Shown: positions 47,001-56,357, counted from the first letter of the stretch. The stretch is DNA of 64,000 nucleotides from Rubellicoccus peritrichatus (GCF_033100135.1 NZ_CP136920.1:1-64000), one strand, 5' to 3'. The notes: generated by a model from the sequence alone, not told the origin. Numbers and translations are program-made.

Positions 47001-50000
47001 AGTGTCTTATCGTCTCCGTCACCGTTCCTGCGCCTTTCAAACATGATGAAATAATCCGTGCCTTCATTGAGAAAGATGTCAGAGCGGCCGTTGGAGTCGT
47101 TCATTGCATAGATCGCATTTCCCCAGTCGGCAGATGTGAAAAACAGGGTGTTTTTCCACTCGCCACCAACGTCCAAACGACGGACTCCGAAATCGAAATC
47201 ATAAAGGGCCGACAATACTACGTAATGCGCGTCTTCGTCCGGCAATGTATCATTCAGACGAATCCATGCTGAAGTAATATAGCTACCGTCACGAATACGT
47301 TCTTCTATACGACTCGATGTTTCACGGTCGACCAAATGCGGATTATCGGCGAATACCCAAGCCTTATTGGCATCAAGGCTGTAATTGCTGAACGGAGCAA
47401 TACCTTCGCTTGACCATCCAGCCGGATCAGTCATTTCCGCATCCGCGGAAAACCCATTCATGCCGTGATTCTGCACAACGGTGCCCGATCCATTTTCCAG
47501 TTTATAGTGTATGCCCTGGTCTTCGTGATCCGGGAAAGGCGCCGGATCAGGACCGAGAACCATAGCCGGATCAGCGGTAAAGTCATAAGAGCGATAAGGT
47601 TGCACGAGCCCATTTGCGCTTTCGTACTCATTGAGCTCGTCGATAATAAACTCAAAGAAATATTCAGCCTCACCGTATCGGTCGTCCCAAGTCACGATGT
47701 CGTTCTCACCTCTGAGCAAGAGCGCCTTGAAACCAGGAAGAAATTTGCTGATCTCCTCTGGTGTCCCCCTTGAAAGATCGTAATATTCATGCCAACGGGC
47801 TACCTTATTAAAGAAAGTTTGCTGCCCAGATAACCCCTGAAGCCTTCCATTGCTGAATCGACTGAGGACGCTGTTGATGTCATCCGCAATCGTGCCCAGC
47901 TCTTCCACCGTAAAAGTTTCGGTGAGGATATCCATCGTCTGCGACTCATAGACGTGGCCACCAGCACCCTGATATCCCTGATCTCGAGGATAAACACCCC
48001 CTGAGACATCATCGCCCAGGATATCCAGAATTTGTTGAAACTGAGCATCGCTAATGTGGTCGCGAACGTTATTAATATCATCTTGAACGTTACCATACAT
48101 AGCGTTACGCGCAGTGTTACTGGTCTCCATCACGTAGCAATCAAGGAGCGCCATGAAGTGAGGCGCGAGGTCGGGGCCAGAGAGTCGGCTTAACGCCCGA
48201 AAAGCGCCAACTCGCACAAACCAGACGTATTCATATTCCAAGAGCGGAAGCAGAGCATCGACGTTGTCGCGGACAATATCTGTCGGCATTTTATTCATAG
48301 CCCAGGTGGCTGCGTCCAGCTCCCAGTGATCGGAATCAGGGTCGCGAAGTATATCGAGAACGTATGGCGCCATTCGGCGATAGTCATCTGAGTCGTAATC
48401 GAAGTCTTCAAAATCTGAGAGAAAAAAAGGCGCCAGCCCGGTGATTCCTTTGAGGCCTGCAGTGCGGACGCGGGCATCATCGCTTTCCATGGCTTCGATA
48501 ACAAGATCCACGGCCGGATCGGTCAGGTCATTGTCGGGGTCACCGTCGAAATTAACGGGGTCGAGGTTGGCATCAGTTGCGCGGTGACCAATAGCCATGG
48601 ACGCATGATAGCGAACCTTAGGATGCCAATGGCGCATGTGCTTGCGAATGTCGTCTAGCGAACTATTGGTCTTCCACTCGCCCATCCAGTCTCCATAGTC
48701 GGCGTCGGTGTAACCTTCAGCATGAGTGATGAGGAAATACTCGTGATGTTTGGGAATGACTTCTGGAACGTGGCGGATAACACTGTGGACCGTGGGAGGC
48801 GCACCGGTCATGCGCAGTTGGTTGCGAGCTGCGGTATAATTGAGCCCCACCATGGCCCCCCAGCTATTGTTACTGTAACGGGTCGAACTAAAGGCAGGCA
48901 GCAACGTGAACGTACCGTCGTAGTCCCGGCAGAGTTCAAAATACCAACGCATGGTGTCCATCATGTAGCGATAGGAATCGTCATCCCCATTCAGGCCGCT
49001 GGTGATAGAGCGCCAAAGGACATTGCCAAAGTTTCCTGAGTGTCCGCCTTCGAAATTGTCGGCATTGTAGCCATCCATCGCCCCGATCATTTTGGCGGCG
49101 GAAGCGTAGGGCTCATTCAGCATGGAAAGACCGGCGCCAATTAACGAGAGCTTACCATTAACGGCTCCTCCTTCACTATAGCGGTGGTCACCATAAATCG
49201 GGGCGCCAACACCCGCCGTCTGATAGTAATATCGGAGAGACTTCTCAAAGTCAGCATCGGTCATGTCGACTCCACATTCGCGCGCAAGAGCAACACCGAC
49301 GAAAACCTGGCCACCAACCGCGTTTACCAGCCCGCTGCCAACGTAGTCCGCTTGAACGTACCCAGTTTGCCCGACCGACCAGCCATGACCCCACCCACCG
49401 ACGGATTCAGTTGCGAAGGCTTTATTGACGAAGTTCTGCAAATTCGGAAGGACTCTCGTATCACCGGTCCGGATACAATACTCTGCCAACGCAATGTTTT
49501 GAAGAGAACTGTACCAATTATTTGTGCGGCTATTATTAGCGCCAGTTCTTACCTCTTGGACATCTAAGCTATCCATTAAAGTCCGAACCGCATCCAGGTG
49601 CTCTTCTTCTCCAGTTGAGAGCAGAAAAAGTGCGATAAAGGACGACATATGGCCACCCGATTTCCAGGTCAGCCAGTCGTTAATCATCGCTACATACTTA
49701 TCCCCTGTTTTTTGGATAATAAGATCCGACTTCGGGCAGCTCTTTGGCCAGGTAGCACTGTAAGCGGTGTTGGTTATCGCCAGTTGCACGGTTCTATCTT
49801 CGCGACTTCCACCGCGCTCAACATCAAAGACAATTTGACCATCACCAGCCTCTGAATCGGTTATCGCGTTACCCAAGGCTACACGAGGATCGTGATGTCT
49901 GCCACTGTCTATATTTGTGAAATAACTATCTGCAAGCGAGGTGCCATTGACAGCCCAAATTTTGTCACCGACTTCGATGAAGCCATCGGCTGGGCCGCCG

Positions 50001-50155
50001 CCACGGACATCTGTAACGGTAACGTAATCATCGCCGGAGTCCCAATCAGCGGTAAATCCCGTTGGGCCGACTTGAAAGGGGTGGTTACTGACGGCCTGGG
50101 CTCTGGAAGCTCCAAGAACAAAAATGAGCAAAAGAAAAATTGGCCAACGCTTCAT
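41069..50155 (-). CDS. Giant secreted multidomain protein, paralogue 1
   Basis: About 3,028 residues, started at 50155 (MKRWPIFLLLIFVLGASRAQA, a clear signal peptide); an open frame extends 17 codons upstream. Order: PDZ-like (about 24-125), an alpha/alpha toroid-like domain resembling DUF6288 (130-480), HEAT-like repeats (500-760), LamG-like (880-1115), a degenerate FN3-like copy, two PKD-like domains (1245-1430), a beta-rich segment, FN3-like copies 1-2, an adhesin-like beta region (1830-2070), FN3-like 3-4, LamG-like, FN3-like 5-6, LamG-like and a C-terminal module (2915-3028). FN3-like units show VxIYYGxxDxG...WDxxIDLG...TTYYYRxYAEN. No transmembrane anchor or known sorting tail is seen. 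Function unknown; adhesion, glycan binding or a surface enzyme is possible. Confidence 0.85.
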   Translation of the reverse strand: MKRWPIFLLLIFVLGASRAQAVSNHPFQVGPTGFTADWDSGDDYVTVTDVRGGGPADGFIEVGDKIWAVNGTSLADSYFTNIDSGRHHDPRVALGNAITDSEAGDGQIVFDVERGGSREDRTVQLAITNTAYSATWPKSCPKSDLIIQKTGDKYVAMINDWLTWKSGGHMSSFIALFLLSTGEEEHLDAVRTLMDSLDVQEVRTGANNSRTNNWYSSLQNIALAEYCIRTGDTRVLPNLQNFVNKAFATESVGGWGHGWSVGQTGYVQADYVGSGLVNAVGGQVFVGVALARECGVDMTDADFEKSLRYYYQTAGVGAPIYGDHRYSEGGAVNGKLSLIGAGLSMLNEPYASAAKMIGAMDGYNADNFEGGHSGNFGNVLWRSITSGLNGDDDSYRYMMDTMRWYFELCRDYDGTFTLLPAFSSTRYSNNSWGAMVGLNYTAARNQLRMTGAPPTVHSVIRHVPEVIPKHHEYFLITHAEGYTDADYGDWMGEWKTNSSLDDIRKHMRHWHPKVRYHASMAIGHRATDANLDPVNFDGDPDNDLTDPAVDLVIEAMESDDARVRTAGLKGITGLAPFFLSDFEDFDYDSDDYRRMAPYVLDILRDPDSDHWELDAATWAMNKMPTDIVRDNVDALLPLLEYEYVWFVRVGAFRALSRLSGPDLAPHFMALLDCYVMETSNTARNAMYGNVQDDINNVRDHISDAQFQQILDILGDDVSGGVYPRDQGYQGAGGHVYESQTMDILTETFTVEELGTIADDINSVLSRFSNGRLQGLSGQQTFFNKVARWHEYYDLSRGTPEEISKFLPGFKALLLRGENDIVTWDDRYGEAEYFFEFIIDELNEYESANGLVQPYRSYDFTADPAMVLGPDPAPFPDHEDQGIHYKLENGSGTVVQNHGMNGFSADAEMTDPAGWSSEGIAPFSNYSLDANKAWVFADNPHLVDRETSSRIEERIRDGSYITSAWIRLNDTLPDEDAHYVVLSALYDFDFGVRRLDVGGEWKNTLFFTSADWGNAIYAMNDSNGRSDIFLNEGTDYFIMFERRRNGDGDDKTLLHLYEPTQNIWLTSNGDHTLGNKDLDTRSFHVGIGSIDSDVLDPATRFPGLIDSVQMWSHVNKVNPQTFAGRLTLARQNGIKQITEQPGVYQEAVNVDGTSALIHNHLVKTGPIGSVLTIYYGDEDGGMDPANWDHSHTFPASDSLDPLEYVIEGLAPDGVYYTRAYVQNPVGAMLEYWTPEPLVITTLTAAGDTEDPVAHAGSNVVVIDDDRSGTATVTLDGSASTDNIAIETYTWTDQSNNVLSTGSDYIQTVELTPGFYIITLTTTDFQGNSSQSQFEVDVFEGVDDTAPTADAGVDQQLVDYDQDGFCMVEFDGSGSGGNGVTPANYTWEIEGNVVATGENPYVTLPVGNHFVVMTVEGPGGAYNQDSFEVEIISADEAMLTWAQLDRLDNHVIIAAQDFNGMGEGLVKGSGERRYTESSAPNREVPFWPFIADIEEDRDSVKAGVTELNDPLGQEAFIVDTRGSGLSISSWWYYSDPIDVSAYSNCRIAAEMQLYVGNYSRSSFYRSKIHMELENGDIEVQELFFKTDFASTGPFIRTYDIPSDVKYVWIEVSGRSLSRWMGVDNIIVVGQVPEPATVVVQNPDQINPTTARVKGNVIDNGRENPRIKVYYGSEDRGETTVGWDGVADLGTRGGSFTTTLTGLSELTTYYYRVHAENAAGETFSPTAASFRTASTTPIDPPSFTVLPVTDLTTTSATINGRVDDTGGDTPRVRIFFGVQDRGNTTSGWDHEFDLGYVDGDFSQLITGLDPYRAYNYRIYAQNFGNSVWSDLGVFATKNPEDSIYISIQSNVDMSAASWDRGSIPGVGDIAIIDDNLRFDFSDGWSFDADNTLLSKQIRIEDSITFNDITLYEGSELQVYASYDTVAFNEIHVLESGKLTYRENRSGAHFTANTMIGDGELIWSKNGGGESQLNVGDMTGFTGLLQIGGLHQSSTPLDLTQDIAIEDASFAMNIVGNGNRFVLSGDIAVTNLTVDKDYFSTGTYTLDTANNPGAIDLSNLNGRDYSPFFENSGGTITVTVAPPAIGLPEITVNEATDITVFTATLNGEVIEAAGQSPRITLFYGLTDQGPTFGWDGQIDLGIHSRDFSHILDALSDNTTYYYRFYVENSAGGFFADTTETFTTLELREPIVEAKPALAILSTTARVQGNITDDGNDPTTVTFYYGNSDGGNVAGNWANAIEIGEHRNGRVSTLLEGLTPNATYYYRIHVSNAGGENWSDTAQQFVAAPDAGLVYLHRFNNESRVHMNGITPDYTLGSEVWENDSSGASYFYDDGYIGTNKRRGIWLPFTPVQGKVYTLSADIISDRGNEGIALSYAQYDANNHWNTTSVNSYGTALIKSEGEGRNIITYTGTRSAGASTIPTDYVPDYGYVHVSIVLDATDADSANWTMEFFIDGVSVRDPGMVSDGDFGDIRYIGLSRNTGGGAVRDFSFTARNPSSSPSIVAQATMGITKTTADVHAEVTDTGGETPNVILLLGSADQGETTSGWDASIDLGNQDSIFSVTLTGLDADSTYHYRLYAENSAGSAFSSAMSFTTLAPQPPVVEALSASAVSNGKARFKGSLIDDGNQATEIAIYYGLVDGINDSKKWYHSINLGTQSVGDFSVVLDDLIEGMTYHYRIHATNADGSSWSSTAQSFSVSQPIDLTYLDYFGGANGQALLGESPSLNTDDAVWDNADSSSTAFRADGEVISSQDDTGLWLPLTIRPDYIYTLSAEVECTTGDADSGIAISFAQYNPNDHLNVVDDSDFASIRVPSENNGRVAYVENAFTGTNTTVAAVNVPDAGFVPVKIVLDTRAAVAANWTMEFFVNGVSVSGPVTASSGLYGSLRYVGITKSGGSGTIRDFTLVAKDTGGPEGVIGTGIYGSFDAADSRLVKAFYFGYSPSDSFAKVRFEVKPESGSPVIQLTHERSKEHTGVGVVYEFSTDLREWNLIEDFEIINETTEDTSEGMENVDTLIFKDLDGAFFRARLVPSN

Positions 50156-50747
50156 CAACAGCTCATGCATTACAAAGTAATTACTGTATGATTTTGCGAT
50201 ATACATAAATAAAGTAGTTTCGTAATTTATAGTAACATTATGAAGCAGTTAACTAATTCGCATTATGGAGGCTTGCAGCACCGCTTGTAGGCTTATAATC
50301 CCATTAAGATAAAGCCTCCCGGTCAACCTAACTAGGCCTTAGTGACTGCTTTTAGTGAAGTTTTTATGAACATTAAGAAAACATTAAGATGCCTAAAATA
50401 ATGGATCTCTACCGGCTCAATATGGCCATTGTGCCCTGATCAACCGCATACAAAGAAGGCATGGTCTTTGATAAACCATGGTTTGGCCTTCCTTTAACCG
50501 TATCTCATTAAATATATAGCACTAGCCAGGGCTCAATCGCCATTTTCGAGCTAGTCGCCCGCACTGGCTGGAGGTTGACTTTGCCATTTAACACAGCGCA
50601 AACAAAAGTCATTTGCGAACCTGAAACCACATTATCAGAAATTACACTATGAGCTTTGGATATTATTTATAATCATAGAATTAACAACCATCTAAAAAAA
50701 CGACTGGCGAACCTTGCAATGTGACAATTGATGTAAATCATGCCCGC
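50156..50747. other. Divergent intergenic region between giant paralogue 1 and the beta-barrel gene
   Basis: These 592 bp have no supported gene. They hold AT-rich promoter-like sequence and short inverted repeats, including GAAGGC/GCCTTC (50455-50460 with 50486-50491), AGGCTT/AAGCCT near 50288 and an ACCATGGT palindrome near 50476. Both flanking promoters should lie here. Confidence 0.45.
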
Positions 50748-51473
50748 ATGAATATCTTTAAGTTGCGCTATCAATTGGCCATTTTAACCTTATGTTTCAG
50801 TGCCCAATTAGCCCACAGCCAGAACACCAGCACGGTTTTCAGCCCCAATGTAACCAAAGGAGCCAGCGCTATAGAATACAGATTTGCTTATGATCCGGAT
50901 TTAGGTGACATCGCTCAGAGAATCCACTATCAATATGGAATCACGGACCAATGGCGGCTTCGCGGCATCATTCAAGTTAACAATACCCAGAACCGATCAT
51001 TACAGTTCCAGTATTTTCGCATGGAGGCGCTATGGCAATTTCTTAAAGCCGAAGACTATGGCTTCGATAGTGGCCTCCGCTTTGAAATACAAATCCCCGA
51101 CCGCAACGATTATCCATACCGGGCACGGATTGCGTGGACCGGTGCAGTCGACCTCACTGACGCATGGGAACTGCGCGGCAACTTTCTACTCGGACGCGAA
51201 TTCGGGCCAGACCGAGATTCCGGGATAACTCCCGAGGGCCGGGCAGAAGTCAACTACAGCATCAACAAATATCTTACCGGGGCGGTCGATTACTTCGCCG
51301 ACCTCAACACGACAGTAGACTCAGGCTCGTTCAATGAACAGGAACATCAGCTTGGACCGCTGCTGAAATTCAAATTTGACAAAGGGTGGAAAGGCTACGC
51401 AGGTGCCTTATTCGGATTGTCCAAAGAAGCACCGCAGGTTGAGTATCGAATAATGATGTCCTATAACTTTTAA
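50748..51473 (+). CDS. Small outer-membrane beta-barrel protein
   Basis: 241 residues from the ATG at 50748 (MNIFKLRYQLAILTLCFSAQLAHSQ is a good signal peptide); an earlier in-frame ATG at 50721 only adds nine polar residues. The body is alternating beta-strand sequence with many aromatics (IEYRFAYDPDLGDIAQRIHYQYG, FDSGLRFEIQIPDRN, YRARIAWTGAVDL), ending in SYNF, a C-terminal Phe as expected for a BAM-inserted barrel. About 10-12 strands are likely. No family recognised. It lies between giant paralogue 1 and the metalloprotease gene, convergent with the latter, which suggests a surface role. Confidence 0.7.
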   Translation: MNIFKLRYQLAILTLCFSAQLAHSQNTSTVFSPNVTKGASAIEYRFAYDPDLGDIAQRIHYQYGITDQWRLRGIIQVNNTQNRSLQFQYFRMEALWQFLKAEDYGFDSGLRFEIQIPDRNDYPYRARIAWTGAVDLTDAWELRGNFLLGREFGPDRDSGITPEGRAEVNYSINKYLTGAVDYFADLNTTVDSGSFNEQEHQLGPLLKFKFDKGWKGYAGALFGLSKEAPQVEYRIMMSYNF

Positions 51474-51531
51474 AATTTGTTTTAGCGTAGCCGATTTAAT
51501 AATCGAAATTCACCAGAGAACAGGCCACTAC

Positions 51532-54500
51532 CTAGGAGCCATCATAAGGAGCCAATCGAATTCTGAAAAATTGATACGTCCCACTGTCCGTAGGGACATC
51601 CATTTCGACGCTTTCCATATCGTCTGAGAGATTCTGAAGACTTTCAGCATCAAATACGTTGTAGATGTGCCAATCCACAAGATTTGCTGAGCGTTCGTAA
51701 ACCGCCAGAACACCATTATGATTTTTGTATCTATCGTACTTAAGTGTCACAGAATCTTCACCAAACTGAAGATCGACTTTGGGATTCCGTGCAAGATCCG
51801 GCGATAGACCGAAGAAATATGCTTTGAGTAGATTTCCACCAGCGTCAGGGAAGTTACTTAGAGCCGCAGTTGCTTTGTCGACCGGTGGTGTCGTGTCGGG
51901 CAGCTGATCGTCCACCGTAAGGGTGAAGTCTTTAATACCGCCCCCAACGTCGCTAGTCTTACCTAAACCGACGTAGGCGATGTCACCATAGGAACCACTG
52001 GCAACCGTCTCCGGACCGCGAACCGATTCACCATCGATGAAGAACTCCATCGTCCAGTTGGCGGCATCCGCATCGGTTGCATCCAGAACGATACTGACAG
52101 GCACATCGCCAAAGTCGGGCACCTCACTGGTGTCAACGCTCTGCTCTCCGCTGCTGTAAATGCCCGTGCTGGTGAATGCTTCGCGGTTGAAGCTTTCGCC
52201 CAGTATTTCAACGTAGCCGTAAACTTTGTTAGCCTTCGGATAGTAGTTTCCATTTTCTTCGGCAAAACTAAGCAAGAAACCAAACCTAGCATCGTCATGA
52301 TACTCAACATCGAGAATTGCGCTCAAGGTGTAGATATTGCCCGCGGTGGGCGCAAATGGCAGAAAGATACTATTGTGGCCAACATCCGCCGTAAAAGAGC
52401 CATCGGCATAAAAGCCATTGTTCGAGGAATTATGGTTTTCCCATACTTCGGAGGCCGGCGTTATGTCAGGCATTGAGCCCAGGAGCTCCGTGCCGGCGAG
52501 ATCATCCAATATGTCCAAATAAAGAACGTCAGGATCAAGGCTGACGCGGAAACTCTGCGCGTTACTGCTCCAGCTTTCGCCAGTCAAATTGGAGGCATGA
52601 ATCCGATAGTAGTAAGTCATGCCTTCAATGAAATCGCTTACTACCATTGAAAAAGCGCCTTCCGTGACCTCCCCGAACGAGGTCGAATGATACCACTTAC
52701 TTGGATTTTCTCCGCCATCGACGAGCCCATAGTAAATTGTGGCGGAGGTACTCGAACCGCCGTCATTGACAAGCATGCCATTTAAGCGCGCCCTGGTTCC
52801 ATAGATACCAGTCGCAGGTCGAACCTCAACCGTAGCCGTTTCTGGGACAAAGGGGTCTCCCGTCGGCTCGCTAATACTTACCCGGTGCGTATCGACGGTC
52901 ACACCACCCTTTTCATCACTTACGGTTAGTGTAATGTCATAGACACCCGCTGCTGGAAACGTATAGGTCAAGGATTCCCCTTCGGACAAAACGTTGCTGT
53001 CCCCATTATCCACGTTCCAAATAGTAATCAAGTCATCGCCATTGAGATCCTCAAGCGTTGCCGTGAACGTGAGATCCGCTCCGACATCGGCTTTGGTCGG
53101 ACCATCATCAATAGACACACTCGGGGCGAGGTTGGAGGGAAAAAAGCTGTCCGATTCGACCAAACTTGTGGCTCTCGTAGTCTCATAGAAGGTTTTAATG
53201 AATCTCCCGCCGCCAAAAGTCATGTCTCCGACCGGATCCCAACTCTCGAAGCCAGGACTGAAAGCAAACGGAGTGACTGGTGATTCTGTCCAGTTGATTC
53301 CATCCTCGGAAATAAGGTATACAAAAGTATCATTGGTTTCACGGTGAAATGCCACAAGGAGATCTCCATTTGATGCCAAGGAGTCAGTATGATTATTATG
53401 AGCGTAGGGCAAGCCGTCTACTTGCGTCCACGTAAGCCCGAGATCCGTGGAATAGTAGATCCCAACGCTGGAAAAGCCCATCACGAATACACCATGATGA
53501 TAAAGAACGTGAACCGGTTTGCCATAGCCTGTTGACGGATCGAACTCGGAGAATTGGTTGGTCCAACTAGCACCGTCCGTAGAGCGCCATACGCCCGAAT
53601 CCGAAATAGCGATGAAGACGCCACCGCCAAAGCCAATCTGTGTGATGTCCTCAGAGGTAGGCGCCGAGGCGGTTGTCCAACTGGAGGCATCGCTGGAGTA
53701 TTGAATCAACCCGCCATTGCCCACCGCAACAAAGAGGCCATCACCATAAGCGATATCATTCAGTGATTCGGTTTCTCCGGTTGTTTGACTGGTCCAGTTG
53801 TAGCCGTCGGAAGATGTATTAATGTAACTATTACTGCCGCCATCGCCACCAGTGATGATGTATAAACCGTCAACGTAGATACCGTCGTTGTTTTCGGAGT
53901 TGGTAGTTCTGAAATGAATCCAGTTGTAGCCGTCCAATGAAGTCGAAATCCTATTGTTGCTGCTGGTGGACGTCATGACAAAACGACCATTCAGGTTTTC
54001 GATGTAATCATTTTTATAGGTTTCATCGACCTCGTGGGCTGACCAGTTGGTTAGGCCGTCCACGATGCTAATGGTTTCCGACAGGACGACTACACCGCCT
54101 TTTTTGTCACTTATGGTTACGGAAAGCTCGTAGGCCCCGGAGGCTCCCCAATTGTGGTCAAGGGAGCTCGTGCTTTCGTGAATAGCTCCATCGTCGGTGT
54201 TCCAATGGTAGACAAGCTCATCGCTATCCAGGTCCAATACGTCGTTGACGGTAAAAGTGTAGGTTTTATTCGGCTCCATGTATTCGGGTATCGTCATCCC
54301 CGAAGCGGTAGGCGCATTGTTAGCTGGATCGGAACCAAACTCGATCTGCACGTCCAGCCACTCATCCGGATGCGTCCCGCCTTTCGCGATTGTCGTGATG
54401 TAAAAATCTCCTACGAAGTCGTAGTAGGTTTGACCAATCAGGAGTGGAGCGTCTTTGGAGTCGTCTCTATAGTGCTCACTCTCTGGTGTCATATCGATGA

Positions 54501-56310
54501 GAATGGCGCGATCGGCAAGACTAGTCTGTTGCCAGTTGATATAAGCACCATTGCGGAAGTAATCATTGTAGTTCGCCCGATAGCCAACCCACAGATACTG
54601 AGACCCCGTGCGATTGCGTTTAATACGGATACCCCGTAGCAATGATTCCGTAGTGCCCGCATCATCGAGTTGATAAATTCGGTAAACGCCCGAATCATCC
54701 ACCGCATCGTCCTGATTGAGGAAGTCCCAATGCACGCCAGCTTCGAACCACTGCAAGCGATTCCGCGCCTGAGGGTGAAAAAAAGCTTCGTCGTAATCTG
54801 CGATCCCCATAAAGTCAGTGATGTCTCCGTATTCCAGCCTATCGCCAATACCGTTGGCGACGTTACCGTTCGTTACGGTTGGGTCGGTTACTCTGGTTAG
54901 GTCAACATCCCATAAGTTGGCGTGTCTTAGGCCGTAATTATGCCCGAATTCATGGATAAAAATATCGGGGTCATCACGGTGCTGAACCCATTGACCGCGC
55001 CCGCCAACTTCTGCCCGCCCTGTCCAACTCAGCCAAAGAGCTGGCATGTGAATACCGATTATATCGTAGTCGTATTCGTTAAACCCAGGATTAGCCACAC
55101 GATAAACGCTTAGTGCGTGACTATATATATAGCGATGCGCTATGGAAGAGCTGATTGCCTGATAATAAGTGGCGTCATGCGGCAGTCGAACCACGCTCCC
55201 TGGCACCTCGTAGTCCAACGAAGTTTTTCCAAAGGACATATCTTCGAAAACATCCGAAGTCCGCTGAAGAATACCTTCGAGTTCGCTTTGCGAAATTTTT
55301 GCTCCTGACCGATCAGCAAAATCTACTCGAAGGTAGAGCACTTTTTTGACGCCGTGAGTCGTGTCCATGGATACCAGTTCCGAACCCTCAAGAGCATCGG
55401 CCACTGATGTGGCGCCCAGGAAGCCTTCGGTAAAATACGCCGTTTCAAAAAGGATGTCTGCCCGGCTGTCCGGTCCGATTGGTTCATCCAAAAGAGCCAG
55501 CTCTTCGTTAAGCATCAGCAAGGATTCTTCCGCAGCAAAGAGCACCCGGCGGTTCCCCATCAAAGCAGTCACCGGCGCTTCTCCTAATGGCTCTCCGGTT
55601 CGCAAATCAATAGTAGGGTCAGGGTTAATGATCGGCAGATGCGACAACGTGTCTGCATCCTCTGTGCTGAGAGGTTGCATAGGATTTTCCCGCACTGCTG
55701 AGAACTCATCCAGAGTGATGCCCTGTAGCGAGATGTTCGCTTTGCTGGTGTGTGCAAGGCGGCGACCGTAGACACTTGCCACGTAATAATCACCGTCGAA
55801 TTCAAGATTGTAGCTGGTTGTTCCGTGACCGTGGTCAAAGTTACAAGTCGGCAGAACGGTTAGTGAAGCGACCTTGGAAAACGGCTTCTCGACGAAAGGA
55901 ACAAGCTCCTGAGGCAGACGCTCATAGTCAGTCCAAGTGATCGATTCTTCCAGCGCTTGCTCGGGGTCTTGCTGAATAAGCAGCTTCATTCGCTGGTAGC
56001 GGTGCTGCAGCATGTCCAGGACTTGATTGTCGACTACCAGCTTGTCCGACGCCAGCCATTCAGTGAAACTTTTTGCTACCTCCGGATGTATGGATGAAGA
56101 CGGGATAAGCTCGGCTGATTGCTGCTGACTTAAGTCAGGGTGATGCTCGCAGCCATGAGTACAGGAATGATGTTCTTCTATGGATGCTTCGACTACCTTC
56201 TGTGAGCTTACCATTCGTTCACCCAAGGGTCGCTTCAACAATATGGTAGTAAGTGCAACAATGCATAACATTAAAAAGAGTACAACTGCTGATTGACGTT
56301 TTACATACAT
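51532..56310 (-). CDS. Secreted zinc metalloprotease (M6/M11-like) with PKD, FN3-like and C-terminal modules
   Basis: 1,592 residues. An N-terminal hydrophobic signal or anchor (about 6-28) is followed by a His/Cys cluster (HHSCTHGCEHH, about 47-57), a propeptide-like region (to about 330), and a gametolysin/M6-like protease domain. The zinc site is HEFGHNYGLRH with His453, Glu454, His457 and His463; the downstream ITDFMGIADYDE looks like the Met-turn. Then come a PKD-like domain (680-760), a Gly/Trp-rich propeller-like repeat region (765-1070, units such as YGDGLFVAVGNGG), another PKD-like, one FN3-like copy (1155-1255), a LamG-like domain and the C-terminal module (1490-1592). The last three match the end of giant paralogue 1. 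It lies 47 bp downstream of giant paralogue 2. Confidence 0.85.
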   Translation of the reverse strand: MYVKRQSAVVLFLMLCIVALTTILLKRPLGERMVSSQKVVEASIEEHHSCTHGCEHHPDLSQQQSAELIPSSSIHPEVAKSFTEWLASDKLVVDNQVLDMLQHRYQRMKLLIQQDPEQALEESITWTDYERLPQELVPFVEKPFSKVASLTVLPTCNFDHGHGTTSYNLEFDGDYYVASVYGRRLAHTSKANISLQGITLDEFSAVRENPMQPLSTEDADTLSHLPIINPDPTIDLRTGEPLGEAPVTALMGNRRVLFAAEESLLMLNEELALLDEPIGPDSRADILFETAYFTEGFLGATSVADALEGSELVSMDTTHGVKKVLYLRVDFADRSGAKISQSELEGILQRTSDVFEDMSFGKTSLDYEVPGSVVRLPHDATYYQAISSSIAHRYIYSHALSVYRVANPGFNEYDYDIIGIHMPALWLSWTGRAEVGGRGQWVQHRDDPDIFIHEFGHNYGLRHANLWDVDLTRVTDPTVTNGNVANGIGDRLEYGDITDFMGIADYDEAFFHPQARNRLQWFEAGVHWDFLNQDDAVDDSGVYRIYQLDDAGTTESLLRGIRIKRNRTGSQYLWVGYRANYNDYFRNGAYINWQQTSLADRAILIDMTPESEHYRDDSKDAPLLIGQTYYDFVGDFYITTIAKGGTHPDEWLDVQIEFGSDPANNAPTASGMTIPEYMEPNKTYTFTVNDVLDLDSDELVYHWNTDDGAIHESTSSLDHNWGASGAYELSVTISDKKGGVVVLSETISIVDGLTNWSAHEVDETYKNDYIENLNGRFVMTSTSSNNRISTSLDGYNWIHFRTTNSENNDGIYVDGLYIITGGDGGSNSYINTSSDGYNWTSQTTGETESLNDIAYGDGLFVAVGNGGLIQYSSDASSWTTASAPTSEDITQIGFGGGVFIAISDSGVWRSTDGASWTNQFSEFDPSTGYGKPVHVLYHHGVFVMGFSSVGIYYSTDLGLTWTQVDGLPYAHNNHTDSLASNGDLLVAFHRETNDTFVYLISEDGINWTESPVTPFAFSPGFESWDPVGDMTFGGGRFIKTFYETTRATSLVESDSFFPSNLAPSVSIDDGPTKADVGADLTFTATLEDLNGDDLITIWNVDNGDSNVLSEGESLTYTFPAAGVYDITLTVSDEKGGVTVDTHRVSISEPTGDPFVPETATVEVRPATGIYGTRARLNGMLVNDGGSSTSATIYYGLVDGGENPSKWYHSTSFGEVTEGAFSMVVSDFIEGMTYYYRIHASNLTGESWSSNAQSFRVSLDPDVLYLDILDDLAGTELLGSMPDITPASEVWENHNSSNNGFYADGSFTADVGHNSIFLPFAPTAGNIYTLSAILDVEYHDDARFGFLLSFAEENGNYYPKANKVYGYVEILGESFNREAFTSTGIYSSGEQSVDTSEVPDFGDVPVSIVLDATDADAANWTMEFFIDGESVRGPETVASGSYGDIAYVGLGKTSDVGGGIKDFTLTVDDQLPDTTPPVDKATAALSNFPDAGGNLLKAYFFGLSPDLARNPKVDLQFGEDSVTLKYDRYKNHNGVLAVYERSANLVDWHIYNVFDAESLQNLSDDMESVEMDVPTDSGTYQFFRIRLAPYDGS

Positions 56311-56357
56311 GAAGAATAATGGGGTTTGAAATTATGATTTAGTATCAGTGTTCGGCA

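Noticed and set aside
44000-50155. Numerous plus-strand frames over the giant gene
   Set aside because: They are shadows of a single very long minus-strand gene with continuous domain structure.
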